A stretch of DNA of 64,000 nt from Gnetum montanum (taxonomy: Eukaryota > Streptophyta > Gnetopsida > Gnetales > Gnetaceae), in the NCBI GenBank assembly GCA_015680685.1, contig MNCI01033354.1, positions 1,199,298 to 1,263,297 of the forward strand. Reading direction: 5' to 3'. How positions within the stretch are numbered: position 1 is the stretch's first letter; each line of letters starts with the position of its first letter. The position numbers were made by a program, and so were the translations under genes. The notes under the pieces are model-generated. The model made no database searches. It was given only the letters and a program-made list of their open reading frames with translations, and was not told the origin of the DNA. Below, piece after piece: positions 1 through 12,089 of this stretch.

Positions 1-2807
1 CCACTCATTATGGGGATGGGTTTTATGTAGATTTTACCAATAATTCTGTGGGATGAATTTTGCAAATTAATTTGAAAGAAAATCTAGAGATTTTAATCTT
101 TTTCTTATGAAATTTACACTATTATTATTTTGACTAATATAATTTCTTGGTTTGTTGTTTCTCTTTTTCTTTTATGATTTCTCTTCATGAAGTTAGGTTT
201 TACAAAGGTTTTCATTAGCAGAACAAATCAGAAGTAGAAAAATATCTTTATCTTTTATGTACATTTAAGTTAGGATTCTTGCTATAAGTTTCTAAAAACC
301 CCTTGAAATGTTATAAAATCTATAAAAAAGAATCATTTTAAAATTCATGGTATATTTTATGTTATGTGTTATTCTTTTAGACCTATCAAAAATCACAAGA
401 ATTTTAATGATATAAATTTATGAGGCTATATCTCGAGTATGGTTAGGGATAAAAATTTGGAATTTTACTTGAATATTTTTATATGTTTTAAAGTTCATAT
501 CCATTTTAAATAAATTTAAATAATTTTTTTTGATGAAGTTATTGGTTTTTATTTTTACACTATCCATAATTTCACCATTTTTGATGACACATAATAAAAA
601 TCCCATATCTCCTAGTTCATACAATAGATTTCTCCTAAGATTTACCTGTAGATAGGTTTCTTTTCTATCTTTGAAATCATGTTTGAATCATGAAAAAATA
701 CATTTTCATCATAGAGTCATAGAGTTATGATCTATTTTTTATCAAATAATTTTTTCATTTTTGTTTAGGCTTAATTCTGTAAGCCTAGATTCATGGTTCT
801 ATAACTCTATACTTTTGATAAATGCCTTACTAAATTTTTAATAGAGAATGCATATAGATATTTTTTTTATGGATTTGGAAGTATTATAAAATTTATAGGA
901 ATGATGGAGTTATAATAATTCTATCTACTATTATACGTTTAGGTGACAATTCAACTATAGACTTGATTTTTTATTTAGTAGAGTCCTTTAAACCATAATG
1001 CAAAATTAAATCCTAGTTATTTGTGATCATGATTCAAATGCTAACTTAGCATTACTATGTTTTTGCATCTTTTATTATTAGTTCTTGGCTTGGTTTCCTT
1101 TTGGCTTAGTTATGCTCAATTTGTGAAATTGGATTTGTTATCAAATTTGGATGAATTGATTGTGGTCACTTTGGATCTTCAAATGTTTGATATTTCTTTG
1201 GATTAAATGGATATTGCTTGGTTTGAACCTTGATTGATTATCTTCTTCTCTAACAATAGTTAGGATATTTATCTTTCCTTTTGACCTTCCAAATATTTGT
1301 TATGTATATTCTTCCATGAATTGATCTCATGAAGCTTTACAATGGGATGTGATTTACCCTTCTTGGTAAAGTGGTTATTTCATGGTTTGAGTATTAATCC
1401 ATATATGATTGTTAGCTGTTGGTGACTTGGATCTTCCCATTGTTGTAGATCAATCAGTTCATTTAGAAGTTATGGTTAAGGATTTCTCTTCTTGGATTAA
1501 TGAGCATCTTAGGTTATTATTTGTGATTGTGAGATCTCTTTGGATGATGGTTTTGGTTCTTTATTTGATTATGAAATTCCATGAAATTGGTTTGGGTTTG
1601 ATTGTACTATGTTATTCTTTGGATTGGTATCCTTCTAAGGATCCCTTAATTTGATGAATATCTTTGATGAGATGGATTTCTTTGTTTTGGTTGTTGCCTC
1701 CATCATTAATTTGGTTCACGATGGTTATATGTTTATTAGTTGTTTGGATGATGGAGCTAGCATCAAGTTTATGTGGGTGGTTGAAGGTGGGATCCCTGGA
1801 GATGGTTTGATGATTGACCTTTGCTAGGATGCATCGATGTGGCTTTTGTAGGAGGCCCCATCCTATGTGATAGGGTGATTATATTACTCATTGATGCTTT
1901 TATGTTATGCCTTCAAAGCATTGGAGGTGATGTCTTGGGCTATATCTCTAGCATTAGTATGTTTGGAAAATATTGGAAGTGATGTCTTAAGTGATGCTTC
2001 ATGTTCCAGTTGAGACTAATAAAAACTCCATGTGTATGACAATTTGATTTTGGTTTTGGAATTATACAAGTACACATGACAACATAACAGACATTTGACA
2101 CTAAGTGTGGTGCATGCTATCCTTCTTGTTTATGATGATAATTGGAGTGGATGAGTCTTGGTTTTGATATAGCTTGATGGATGGATGTATGGATGTTTGT
2201 TTATATGCTTATTTGAGTTAATATGTTGTGTAGGTCTATCATGCTCATCAAAACTCCCTTGAGATCTATCCATTTAGTGAATGGAGATGATGTTAAGGTT
2301 CCTCACATAGTTCTATATTAATAATCCATTTTATTGATAGGTTGATCAATTTGGAAGGAGATGGAAGATCTTGGATGGTTCACATTAAACGTTTGAGTTT
2401 GTTAATGTTATGTTTTTAGTTTGTAGCTTTGGCTATTTATATCTTTAGCTTCTAGCATTGTACTATACATTGTACCTTATATTTTCACATTTTGGATATA
2501 TAGATTATGTATGGATTAGATCAGTGATACTATGCTTTTTATACTTATGTTATGGGGATTCAATTTTGTAGTTTATGTAAATCTATTTTTTATGTGATTC
2601 TATATTTATGTTTTTTCCTTTCTTCTATTGTTAGTTTTTCTCATTTATTTTCATTCTTTGGGTGTTGACTTCTTAATATATTTCTTTTGTTTTCTTTTGC
2701 TATGAGATCATTCATTTTTATGTTTCTTACCATGGCCAATTGTTTAGTTAGGGGTTTTACCTAACATAATGTTTTCTAACCTAAGGTCTAGAAAGGAAGG
2801 TATTACA
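1..2807 (+). mobile_element. Presumed 5' LTR and flank of Gypsy element Gy1
   Basis: AT-rich sequence with no convincing gene. It ends in TATTACA at 2807, followed after 3 bases by an initiator-Met-type primer-binding site, so the right edge behaves as the end of a 5' LTR. No TG start matching the 3' LTR start at 6293 was found, so the LTR start is probably outside the window or too diverged. An 81-codon open stretch at 1409-1654 resembles nothing I know. Edge confidence is good; the extent leftwards is unknown. Confidence 0.5.
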
Positions 2808-2810
2808 AGA

Positions 2811-2825
2811 TGGTATCAAAGCATA
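2811..2825 (+). other. Primer-binding site of Gy1 (tRNA-iMet type)
   Basis: TGGTATCAAAGCATA matches the usual plant retroelement primer-binding site TGGTATCAGAGC, complementary to the 3' end of initiator tRNA-Met, with one change inside the 12-base core. It sits 3 bases after the CA end of the presumed 5' LTR. Confidence 0.75.
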
Positions 2826-3480
2826 GATTTTGTTGATTTTTCCCTTTACATTGCTATGTCTAATGATGATAGATGCTATAAGTGAATGTGGTTATGTTAG
2901 AAGGGTAGATATTAGACTTAGCAACCTAGTACTGATTACTAACCCCATTCTTGATTGAATAGAGGATTCATTGGAAGATTCTTAAGCCACACATGTTACT
3001 TTGATCCCTACTCTTACATAGGAGGAGATTAGCTAGTTAGATATCAACCATTATCTATTTTAGTTTCTTCATTAACATACAAAGAATAACTCTATTTTTC
3101 CATCAACATTTGCTGCTTTTGCTAGTAGTTAGATGCTAGGGATTGGTGGGCCAATGTCTTAATCAAGGGCATTTTTCAGTTTTGATTATTGGCTATATGC
3201 TTGATGTGGACCAAGTCTATAAGTCTATCTTTGGTAATTATTCAAAGAATGAACCTAGAGGATTATGATGTTATATTGGGTATATATTTGTTTTTTCACT
3301 ATTAGGGTAGCTTGGATTGTTATTACAAGATACTTTTCTTGGTAATAGAAGATGATGTTTAAATCATGGTACATATCAAGATGTGTAAGGTTGATTTGGA
3401 TCTTGTATCTTCAAAATATTTTCACTTGTTACTAAGGAAAGGTCATTCTTACTTTTCAATTTTAGTTTATGACCTTGTCT
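2826..3480 (+). pseudogene. Gy1 gag/protease remnant (decayed)
   Basis: Lies between the primer-binding site and recognisable reverse transcriptase, where gag and protease are expected. The length (about 650 bases) is too short for complete gag plus protease, and no zinc knuckle or DTG/DSG protease motif could be read, so most of gag is probably deleted. The assignment rests on position only. Confidence 0.4.
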
Positions 3481-3489
3481 TATCGTAGG

Positions 3490-4850
3490 ATCTTGATCAA
3501 GTTCTAGTTGTTCATGAATTTTTTGATGTCTTTCATTCTAAGTTATTTATTCTACCTCCAAGTTATGATGTTGAGTTTGATATTTCTCAAAAAAGCAGTG
3601 TAGAAACCATCTCCAAGGTTCTACACACAATGTTCCCTATTGAGTTAGTAGAATTGAGGATTCAACTTCAGGAGTTACTTGATAAGGACTTTATTCATCC
3701 TAGTGTATCTTCTTTGGATACTTCTATCTTGTTTGTAAAGAAGAAGGATGGTAATATGAGACTATGCATTTCTTATCAATAGTTGAACCAAGTGACAATC
3801 AAGAATAAGTATCCTTTTCTAGGCATAGATGATTTGTTCTATTAATTGAGGGTAGCTTGGGTGTCATCTAAGATTGATATGAAGCTAGGGAACCACCATG
3901 TTTGCATCAAGAAGGAATATTTCCCTAAGATAATCTTTAGAACATGGTATGGACATTTTGAGTTCTTTGTTTTGCTATTTAGACTCACTAATTCTTTTGT
4001 AGTATTCATGCATCTCATAAATAGTTTCATGGGACCCTACCTAGACCAGTTTGTTATTGTATTTATTGATGTTATTTTTGTATACTTTTCATTCAATGAG
4101 TGGCATGAGCAATATCTAAAGATCATTCTACATATGCTCAAAGAACATCAGTTATTTTCCTAACATTTCAAGTATTCCTTTTGAAGCTATGAGATTCAAT
4201 TCTTAGGACATGTTATGGAGGCTAGTATAGTGTTAAACCTTGATAAGATATTAGTGATTCAGGATTAGCCTATTTCCAAAGATGTTGGTGAAGTTTGTAG
4301 TTTTCTTAAGTTGGTAGGCTACTATAGAAGGTTCGTTGAGAACCTCTCTCACATTTCTTCATCCCTCATGAAGTTGTTTTAGAAGGATGTTAGTTTCTTG
4401 TGGAACCAATGTTATGATTTACCTTTAATAAACTTAAAGGTAGATTAATTTTGCCTCTTGTATTGGATTTACCTACTCCAAGTAAGCTATTTTATATTTG
4501 TACTAATTCTTTAGGAGAAGGTTATCGATGTGTCCTTATGTAAGAGGATAAAGTGAAAAACTATGATTCATGAAAAAATAAGTCTCATGAGATGTGCTAC
4601 CCCACTCATGACTTAGAGTTAGAAGTGGTGGTGTATTTCTTAAATTTTTGGTGTTAGTACTTGGTTGAGGAGTAGTTGACAATTTGGAAAACTCACAAGG
4701 GATTACAATATTTGATGAGTTAACCTTATTTGAACCTACATCAAAGGAGGTCAATTGAACTCTTAGATGACCTTGATTTTATCATCCAATATCAGCAAGG
4801 AAAAGGCAATGTTGTGATGGATGCCTTGAGCTATGTGGCTAGTAAATCAA
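3490..4850 (+). pseudogene. Gy1 reverse transcriptase-RNase H (Ty3/Gypsy chromovirus), decayed
   Basis: Conceptual translation gives the Ty3 RT core in order: a segment like YRMAPxELxELKxQLxELLDKGFI (here ELRIQLQELLDKDFIHPS), then VKKKDGNMRLCISYQ and LNQVTIKNKYPF. The longest open piece is 105 codons at 3846-4163 (IDMKLGNHHVCIKKEYFPK, then the region of the active site). The active-site YVDDILVY box at about 4059-4085 reads FIDVIFVYF, so the second catalytic Asp is Val. A connection segment (VGYYRRFVENLS) follows at about 4316, then poorly preserved RNase H. Many in-frame stops, frequently TAG. It cannot encode an active enzyme. Confidence 0.85.
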
Positions 4851-4989
4851 CAATATGGTAATTTTTCAAATATGATTATTAAGATTAGCATGGAGTTTCA
4901 TCATGTGAGGAGCTTACGTATTATGGTGACTCTTTCATGGTATTTGATGCACTTAGGTTGCCTCATCATAAGGATCAAGTATGAGTGTC

Positions 4990-6180
4990 TGATTCCTTAC
5001 AACATGTCTATTGGATGAAGCTCATCTCAATAAGCATTAGATGGGTCCAAGTGGTGATAAGATGTACCAAGTGTTGAAGAGGTTTTACTGATTTCTAGGC
5101 ATGAAGAAGCAAGTTCAAGAATTTATGGCTAAATTTTTTATTTGTCAATAAGTTAAAATTGAATCCCAATGAATAGGTGACAACATGTATCCTCACACTA
5201 TTCTAGAGTAGATGTGGAAGTTGATCAGTATAGATTTCATTACCAGTTTACCTCCCACTAGGGGTGGAAAGGATGTTATCCTTATTATTATGGACCTGTT
5301 GATCAAGTTAGCTCAATCCCTAGCTATAAATACTTTAGCTAATGTAGATGATGTTGCATAGCTATTCATCTTTGATATTTTATGATTGCATGATATTCCT
5401 ACCAAGATTGTCTCAGATTATGATGATAAATTCACTTCTCGATCTTGACATGCGTTCATTGACAACCTAGGTACTAGATTGAACATGAGTTTAGCTTATC
5501 ATCTGTAGACTAACTATCAAGTTGAGAGAGTCAACCAAGTGTGTAGGACATACTTTAGTCTTGCACCTTGTATTTTTCAAAGAGCTAGGATAGTCTATTG
5601 TGATTGGTAAAGTTTTCTTATAATAATAACTATCAGGCTAGTCTAAAGATAGCATCGTATGAAGCTTTACATAGGAAACCTTGTAGAAATTCCTTGTGAT
5701 AGCATGTGATCAAGGTTAGACAATGTATCATTTTAGATGTTGTATTAAAAAAACAAACTAGATTAGGAAGATTCATGACTGGCTAAAAGCAAGTCAAGAT
5801 CGTCAAGTGAGCTATGTGAACTATAGAAGGAGGCCTCTTGGGTTTTTGATTGGTGATAAGGTTCTTATTTGTGTCTCTTCATTAAAAGGCCAAATGCATT
5901 TCAGTTGGAATGAAAAACTTACACCTTGTTACATTTGCTCATTTGATGTTCTTCAACACATTGGATAGGCTGCATATCATGTTGGATTTCCTTAACAACT
6001 TTTGAGTATGCATGATGTATTTCATATCACCATGCTACAGAAGTATGTTTCTAATGATTTTCATGTTATTGATTAGTCTAAGCTACAACTTGAAGTTGAT
6101 GTCTCATATATGAAGTATCCCATTAGAATCATGGACTAGATGTAGTGCCAGTTGCACAGCAAGATTATTCCCATGGTGAA
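4990..6180 (+). pseudogene. Gy1 integrase with chromovirus-type C-terminus, decayed
   Basis: The zinc-finger region (GDDKMYQVLKRFY-like, CQQVK) at about 5050-5160 is followed by the catalytic core: ISIDFITSLPPTRGGKD at about 5222 and IVSDYDDKFTS at about 5410. After the core comes the charged C-terminal segment (GDKVLICVSSLKGQMHFSWN, then LHDVFHITMLQKYV and YPIRIMD). The order and the HDVFHxSMLxKYV and PxRIxD signatures are those of plant chromoviruses (Tekay/Reina-like). Stops and small frameshifts occur throughout. The lineage call is from family knowledge; the exact lineage is uncertain. Confidence 0.85.
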
Positions 6181-6292
6181 GATCATATAGAGTCATCCCA
6201 GTTTTCAAAAGTCTATTTGAAAGCTTGCATCTAATTTACATTCTTCTCATTCCAAGATATTCTAGGAGGAATATTCTTAAGTGGATGGAGAA

Positions 6293-6530
6293 TGTAACAA
6301 CTTATATTTTTTGCATCTTTCTACATATGATGTTTGCAAAGTTTCTAATGCTTATACTAGTATGTACTATATGCTTATTTTGGTTTATAATATTTTTATG
6401 ATTTTTCCTAGAGACTTTATGATGATGTTCAGCCTTGAGACATTTATATGCATGGATGTTATTATGTATTTTTTAAGATTTAATTATATATATATATATA
6501 TATATTACCATCTAAAAAATATGCACTAAT
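6293..6530 (+). mobile_element. Gy1 3' LTR, truncated
   Basis: TGTAACAAC begins right after a purine-rich tract ending GGATGGAGAA, as 3' LTRs of chromoviruses commonly do. The LTR breaks off near a (TA)n run at about 6486-6507, beyond which the sequence belongs to a Copia accessory ORF on the other strand. Confidence 0.55.
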
Positions 6531-7050
6531 CCTATTGTTGAGTGTGGAAGGATCTCATGATGATTAGTTTTTGAGACTAAAGAAGGATACTAAATTTAGA
6601 CCATAAAAATGTTATTAGTGACTTGCTACTCAAATGATGATAGTGGCTCATCTATATAAACTTGTTTGAAGGTCTTTCTTGAGGACTTCCCTTGGGCATA
6701 TGTTAGCTGATTTGCTACATTATATGCTTTCCCTAAGCATGTGCTTGAATGCCTACAAGCTTCTTAGAGTCATCATAGTTTTTAGATTCATATGGTTTGA
6801 AAGAACCTGCTACATCTGTGAGATTAGTGGGCTTGTGATCATGATTACTATTAGTTCATGTAGGAGTACCTACATCCTTAATGTGTGAAATTTTTTCACT
6901 TGGAAGAGATGAAATGCTATCTAGGTCGAGCCTCTTTTCCAAGTGACCTAACATTTGAAGATTTGAGATCCATTCCCTTAGTAGTTAAAGAAATCCTCAA
7001 GGAAAATCCAAAAACATCAAATTTATTGATTCTTGATTTTTAAAACTCAA
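6531..7050 (-). pseudogene. Third copy of Copia accessory (post-pol) ORF, fragment
   Basis: This segment is a diverged direct repeat of 8600-9150. Both read on the minus strand as the same peptide, with shared pieces such as DHKPTNLT, a V(A/V)GS step and NxDxSKKLV. It lies outside the 3' LTR of Copia A, so it is not part of that element and must come from another copy of the family, into which Copia A or Gy1 may have inserted. Function of the protein is unknown. Confidence 0.6.
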
Positions 7051-7070
7051 GATACAATTGAAGAACTATC

Positions 7071-8004
7071 TGTGGATTCAAAACTAAGAGGGAAGTGAAT
7101 AAGTTCCTCTAAAAATAGGGTATGACACACTTAAATAATATTTGCAAAATATGTGATTTTCCAACTTTGGTATCTTCATAGTCAAAGGAAAAAAAACTTG
7201 CATAATTCTAGATATGTTTCTCTCAACATGTGGTTTTGAGGATACCACAACCTTTACAATGATTTAAGTACAACTAACCCTCTAGTCCAAGTTTGAGCCT
7301 CTAGCCCAAACCAATGCAATCATATGATCTCTATCAAGAGATCTACATAACCCCTTAGGATCTTAGTAGAAATGAATCTATGGTTTAAAGCATAAATAAA
7401 GTAAAAAAATATCTCTCAAGAAAATTACATATCCTTTCTAGGCACAATGGAAATGAAAAGATGAATCAAGGAATTTGTAAACTATTTTTAGTTTCCTTGC
7501 TTTAAGCTCATAATAATGCCAACATACAAACAAGATACAACCAAAAATAATCTTTGTAGATCATAAGAAAACGTGATGTTCAATGCTTGTTTAATATTTT
7601 TTTCCTTAAGGTTTGCCTCATTCCATAGTTATCATCTTTTGGAAGATATAAATGTACAAATCCCTCAAACAACAAACTTAATGGTTATGAAAAACATCTT
7701 GCTCAAGGCTAGAGATGTCTCATTAGGCTCTTGTTAATTTGTAAGAAAGTCATCATTTAGATATGATGGACATATCTTGATGAATGAAATACATTTTTCT
7801 ATTTGTATATCTTGAATTGGGAAAGATGTCTCTTAGTTTTGAAAGTCTTTGGTCCTTCACTAAGAAACTTTAGATTTGATGGATATTTCTTTGTTGGGGT
7901 TCTAATTTTTTCAATGTGTACATCCCTACATGATAAGATTAACATGTACATATGCAGCGATGATTTTTATTTTACAAAGTTTTTTCATAACAAAATATCA
8001 AAAA
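7071..8004 (-). mobile_element. Copia A 3' LTR
   Basis: Stretch 7071-7440 aligns with 20936-21301 (for example the shared block around TTACAACTAACCCT and GGGATCTACATAACC). On the minus strand it begins after the polypurine tract and ends at the TG (CA on the minus strand) of 7071. It is about 934 bases. It contains several AGATGTCT-type motifs, also seen in the LTRs of Copia B and the solo LTR at 60 kb. Confidence 0.75.
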
Positions 8005-8018
8005 TCTCCTCCTTTTTG
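8005..8018 (-). other. Copia A polypurine tract
   Basis: On the minus strand CAAAAAGGAGGAGA, preceded by TTTTGGACATCAT. The same context, TTTTGAACATCACC then AAAAAGGGGAAGA, precedes the 3' LTR of Copia B at 19088, so the two tracts support each other. Confidence 0.75.
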
Positions 8019-8609
8019 ATGATGTCCAAAACTTTAAAAAATAGGTTTAGTATAAAATCTATGATCTACAAGTAATTCAATCATATAAGCAAAATGAGAA
8101 AGCATCAGAACTAAACTAAGTTGTAATCTAGCTATCACAAGATTAAAATAAATGCATAATTTGAATCATCATATAACAATATGAAATACTTGCATTATGT
8201 AAATATTTTATCTTATAATAGTCATGTTTAAAAAATTCACTTTACTATAAGTAACATAATATGTCAAGATAAATAAAAAAATTCCATACAACTATGTATA
8301 ATATACTACTAAAGAAAAAATGGTTTATGAACTAAAGAGTTATGTTAAAGTGTCTAAATCTTCTCCTTCTTTTTGGATAGCAACAAATACTCTGTTAAAC
8401 ATCATCATTAGTATCCTTAACAAAATAAAAGGCATCAATACTAGACTAGTAACAATGCTCCTCCTCATCATCACTATTGGGAGTCCTTTTGAAAATTTAT
8501 TTAGCATCATCATCATCATTGTCGTTAGAAGGCAATAAAACTAAAGCACATTAAGATCCAAGTTTCACCTAAGAGTAGGTGAAAATAAGTTCACTATTGA
8601 ATAATGGAG

Positions 8610-9960
8610 CTATCCTAGAGAAATATGGAGTATCATGATGATATGTTTTTTGGGACAAAAAGGAAACACTAAACTAATATTCTAAAAATGCTATCGGTGA
8701 CCTATTATTCAAATAATGGTGGTAGCTTATCTATATAGACTAGTTTGGCAGTCCTACTTAAGGACTCTCTCAAGACATATGTTGGTCGATCTTGTTGCAT
8801 CAAATGCTCTCTCTAAGCATCTACCTAGATGTCTACAAGCTTCTTAGAGTTATCATTATTTGCAAATTCATATGCTCTAGAAGAACCTACTACATTTGTG
8901 AGATTAGTGGGCTTATGATCATTATCAATATTAGTCCATGTATGAGTGCCCACATTATTGAAGTATGAAATTGTTTGACTTGGAAAATATGGAATGCTAG
9001 CTAGCATAAATCGTTTTTTCAAGTGAACATACCATTTGAAGATTCAAGAGATATTCCACCTCATTTTTAAATTACCTTAGTTATTAAGCAAAGGACCTCT
9101 TTTACTAATGAGGTGACATGTGCTCTAATAAATTTTGAGCACTCAAGGAATGGAGTAGACCAAGATGAAGTAGTATAAGAGGTAGAAGGAACTAAGGCCT
9201 ATCTCTTTTTTGAGTATTTCTCAAGGCACCTCTTACCTCAAATGAGAGAAAAATTAGAAATAATTAAACTTTAGCAATAAAAAATTAATTTAATGAGATA
9301 AGGATGCCTAAATGATATGTGATGAGAGATCATGGATAACATGTCTCAATAGAGTATGAAACCTAGGTCAATATTTCATTTTGTAAGAATGCAAAATCAG
9401 ATGAGACCTTGCAAGAAAAGTGGTAATTATAGCTATGACTCTTAATGACTATATTTTATAGTACAATTGGAGTAAGAGTGGATGCATCAGGATTCATTTT
9501 TAACTTATATAAATTTTCATTTTTCAAAGAGAGATTTTCTCAAAATAGAGTAAGAAAATAGTTCTTTTTTGAAATCAACATAATATCATTATCAAAAAAG
9601 GTCTTAAAAGATGATTCATAACCTAAAACCTTCATCACTTTGAATGCGAAGAACATCATTGATAAAAGTAGGGGTTATAGTGATCAATGTACCTTCAACC
9701 ATGGTTGTAAAAGCACTAGCACTATTGTTTACAACCATGATATTATAGAACTCTTAGATTATTACCTCAAGAATGCTCATACTTAGGGCAAGAAGAGTGT
9801 ACTAGTTAATTGCTAAAAAATAGGCTTGGAGTGGAACTTTTCTTTCTCATCTAAATGAGAGAATATGCTCATAAGTGATGGTCATGTCCTTCTAGATTTC
9901 GTACCACTATTCAGTCTTTAGAGACTAGAATTGGGATTTGTATTTTATTCCTATTTTGCT
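8610..9960 (-). pseudogene. Copia A accessory ORF between pol and 3' LTR
   Basis: Minus-strand translation gives an N-terminal block with EFYNIMVVNNSASAFTTM then VEGTLITITPTFINDVLRIQ (about 9770-9650). A C-terminal block (about 9022-8825, longest open piece 65 codons) contains THTWTNIDNDHKPTNLTNVV. The N-terminal block aligns with the accessory ORF of Copia B (17340-17500). The (V/I)REFYxN signature recalls the putative plant transposon protein domain often found beside retroelement genes, but this is a weak resemblance. Position suggests an env-like or accessory product; its function is unknown. Stops and frameshifts make it non-functional. Confidence 0.6.
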
Positions 9961-10589
9961 TGAAATCCTACTTGTAGAATGTGTGCCTTACTTCTATATT
10001 GAAGTGGAGCTTTTGATTCTTGTCTTTGTGTAAGCCATGATGTTGTTGCCACAAAATCCTATAGAAAATATGTATCATATACATTTCTTAGTCATCTTTT
10101 CCTATGCATTTCTATAAGAAATATTCCAAATGATGCACAGATGAAGGAGAAATATGTGAAAATACTTTATAGTCATGCCCTGGAAAGTGGATTTTTTTTT
10201 CATGTGAAAGATGTCTTTATGGAGAAATGTATCTTTCTAAGTCTACCTTGTACATAGGAAAGACATCTTTGATAGGATGAAAGACATCTTGTGTTGATGA
10301 AAGACTAAGTATGTAATACAAATAGAGAAAATTAAAATCCATCTTTTGAGTTCCAATGATGTCTTTTAGAGTAACATAGAGACTTGAGTGATGTCAAATA
10401 GAGAGTGCTAAATAAAAGATTCTTAAAACATAGAATTAGGAAAATTGTGGGAATACGAATGCTTTAATTCCTTAGCTATTTTTTATTTTTTATTTTTTAT
10501 ATTTATTTTAAAATCCTATCTTATCCTACCTATGTACCTAGTAGAGAGGGTTTAGTATCATACCTTACTTACCTATTAGGACAAGGTCC

Positions 10590-12080
10590 TATTCACATGT
10601 CTTTGCACAACATGTTGGATATCCTTTTATTAAGAGGCTTAGTGAATCCATATGCTAGTTGAGCTTCTATTCCAATGTACTCTAATTGAACTTTACCAAG
10701 TTGAACATGTACCTTAATAAAATGATATTTAATCTTTATCATATTGATTACACTATTATTATCACAAAATATGAGAACATATGTTGCCTAAGTTTTGAGA
10801 TCATTTAATGTCTCTTTCATCTATAAGATTTAATCATAATATCTTCCTACTGAAATGTATTCTACCTCAGTCATTAAAAGAGCTATTGAATTTAATTTCT
10901 TATTGTCCCATGACACTAAACATCTTCCTAGAAAAAAATAGCTTCCACTTGTGCTCCTATAATCATTTATGCATCATGCCTAGTTTGTATCACAATAACC
11001 CAACAAGATCAAGTGTTGAGTCCTTTAAATATCATAGTCTCTAATTAGTAGTATCTTTCAAATAATGAAAAAATATTTTAATACTATTCTTAAGTGAGAT
11101 TCTTTAGGATTTCTTTGGTAATAAGACAAATACAAATGCTTAAGACAATGTTATGTCTACTAGTATTTAAGTAAAGAAAACTTTTAATCATGCCCCTATA
11201 AACCTTAGGGTCTATTTCCTTACCTCTCTCATCATGGTTGAGTTTCATGTTTGATTTAGATTTGACATTTTCTAGATCATATTTCTTCAACAAGTTGCTT
11301 ATGTATTTGCATTAACATACAAAGATTTCTTCTTTGGTTTGCTTAATTTACAACCCTAAGAAGTTATTTAATTCACCCATTATGTTCATTTTTAATTCAC
11401 TCTACATTAGATATGAATAATTCTTATATAACTTTTAATTAGTGGCATCAAATATGATATCATCTACATATATTTGAACAAGAAGTAGTTTCTTCTCAAA
11501 CAATTTTATAAATAATGTAACATCTACTCTACCATGTTTGAATCCATTTTCAAAGAGGTATTATGATAACCTTTCACATCAAGCTCTTAGAGCTTGTTTA
11601 ATCATACAAAGAGAAATTTTAAGGTGATAGACATGATTAAGATGAGCTGAATTAATAAATCCTTTATGTTGTTCCACATATACTTCATGTAAAATGATTC
11701 CATTTAAAAAGGCACTCTTGACATCCATTTGGTGTAACTTGAATTCCATAATGCATACATAAGCTAGTAGAAGTTTAACTAATTCCAATCTTGCTATTGG
11801 TATGAATCTTTCATCAAAATCAATGCCTTCCTACTAATTGTATCCATTGGTAAGAGGAATGCTTTGTTTTTGATAATTACTACTACATCATCATTTTTCT
11901 TTCGAAATGTCCATTTTCTCTTAATGATGAATCTATTATTGGGTTTAGGAACGAGTTCCCAATCATTTCTAACAGATTGATTAAGCTCATCTTGCATAAT
12001 GAACATTCACCCTTCCTCATGCTCAGCTTCCTTGAAATTATTTGGTTCAATTTGTGAGATGTAGACATCGTATGCATATA
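10590..12080 (-). pseudogene. Copia A reverse transcriptase-RNase H, decayed
   Basis: The N-terminal RT piece at 12006-11794 has NDWELVPKP and KRKWTFRKK (usual WxLVxxPxxxxxIGxKWVFRxK). It is followed at 11788-11579 by LLLAYVCIMEFKLHQMDVK and SAFLNG, the Copia RT motif. VYRGMIKSFLYLNTSRHNIV at about 11200 is the end of RT (YRSMIGSLLYLTxSRPDI). RNase H follows at about 10985-10590: SWDNKKLNSIAL, TEVEYI, FCDNNSVI, and a terminal TKPLNKR. The order and spacing are complete, but stops are frequent. Part of a Pol polyprotein that copies element RNA into DNA. Confidence 0.9.
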
Positions 12081-12089
12081 ATTCTCTTA

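Noticed and set aside
6281-6529. 82-codon plus-strand frame as a membrane peptide
   Set aside because: It lies in the Gy1 3' LTR, and its hydrophobic character comes from AT-rich (TA)n sequence.
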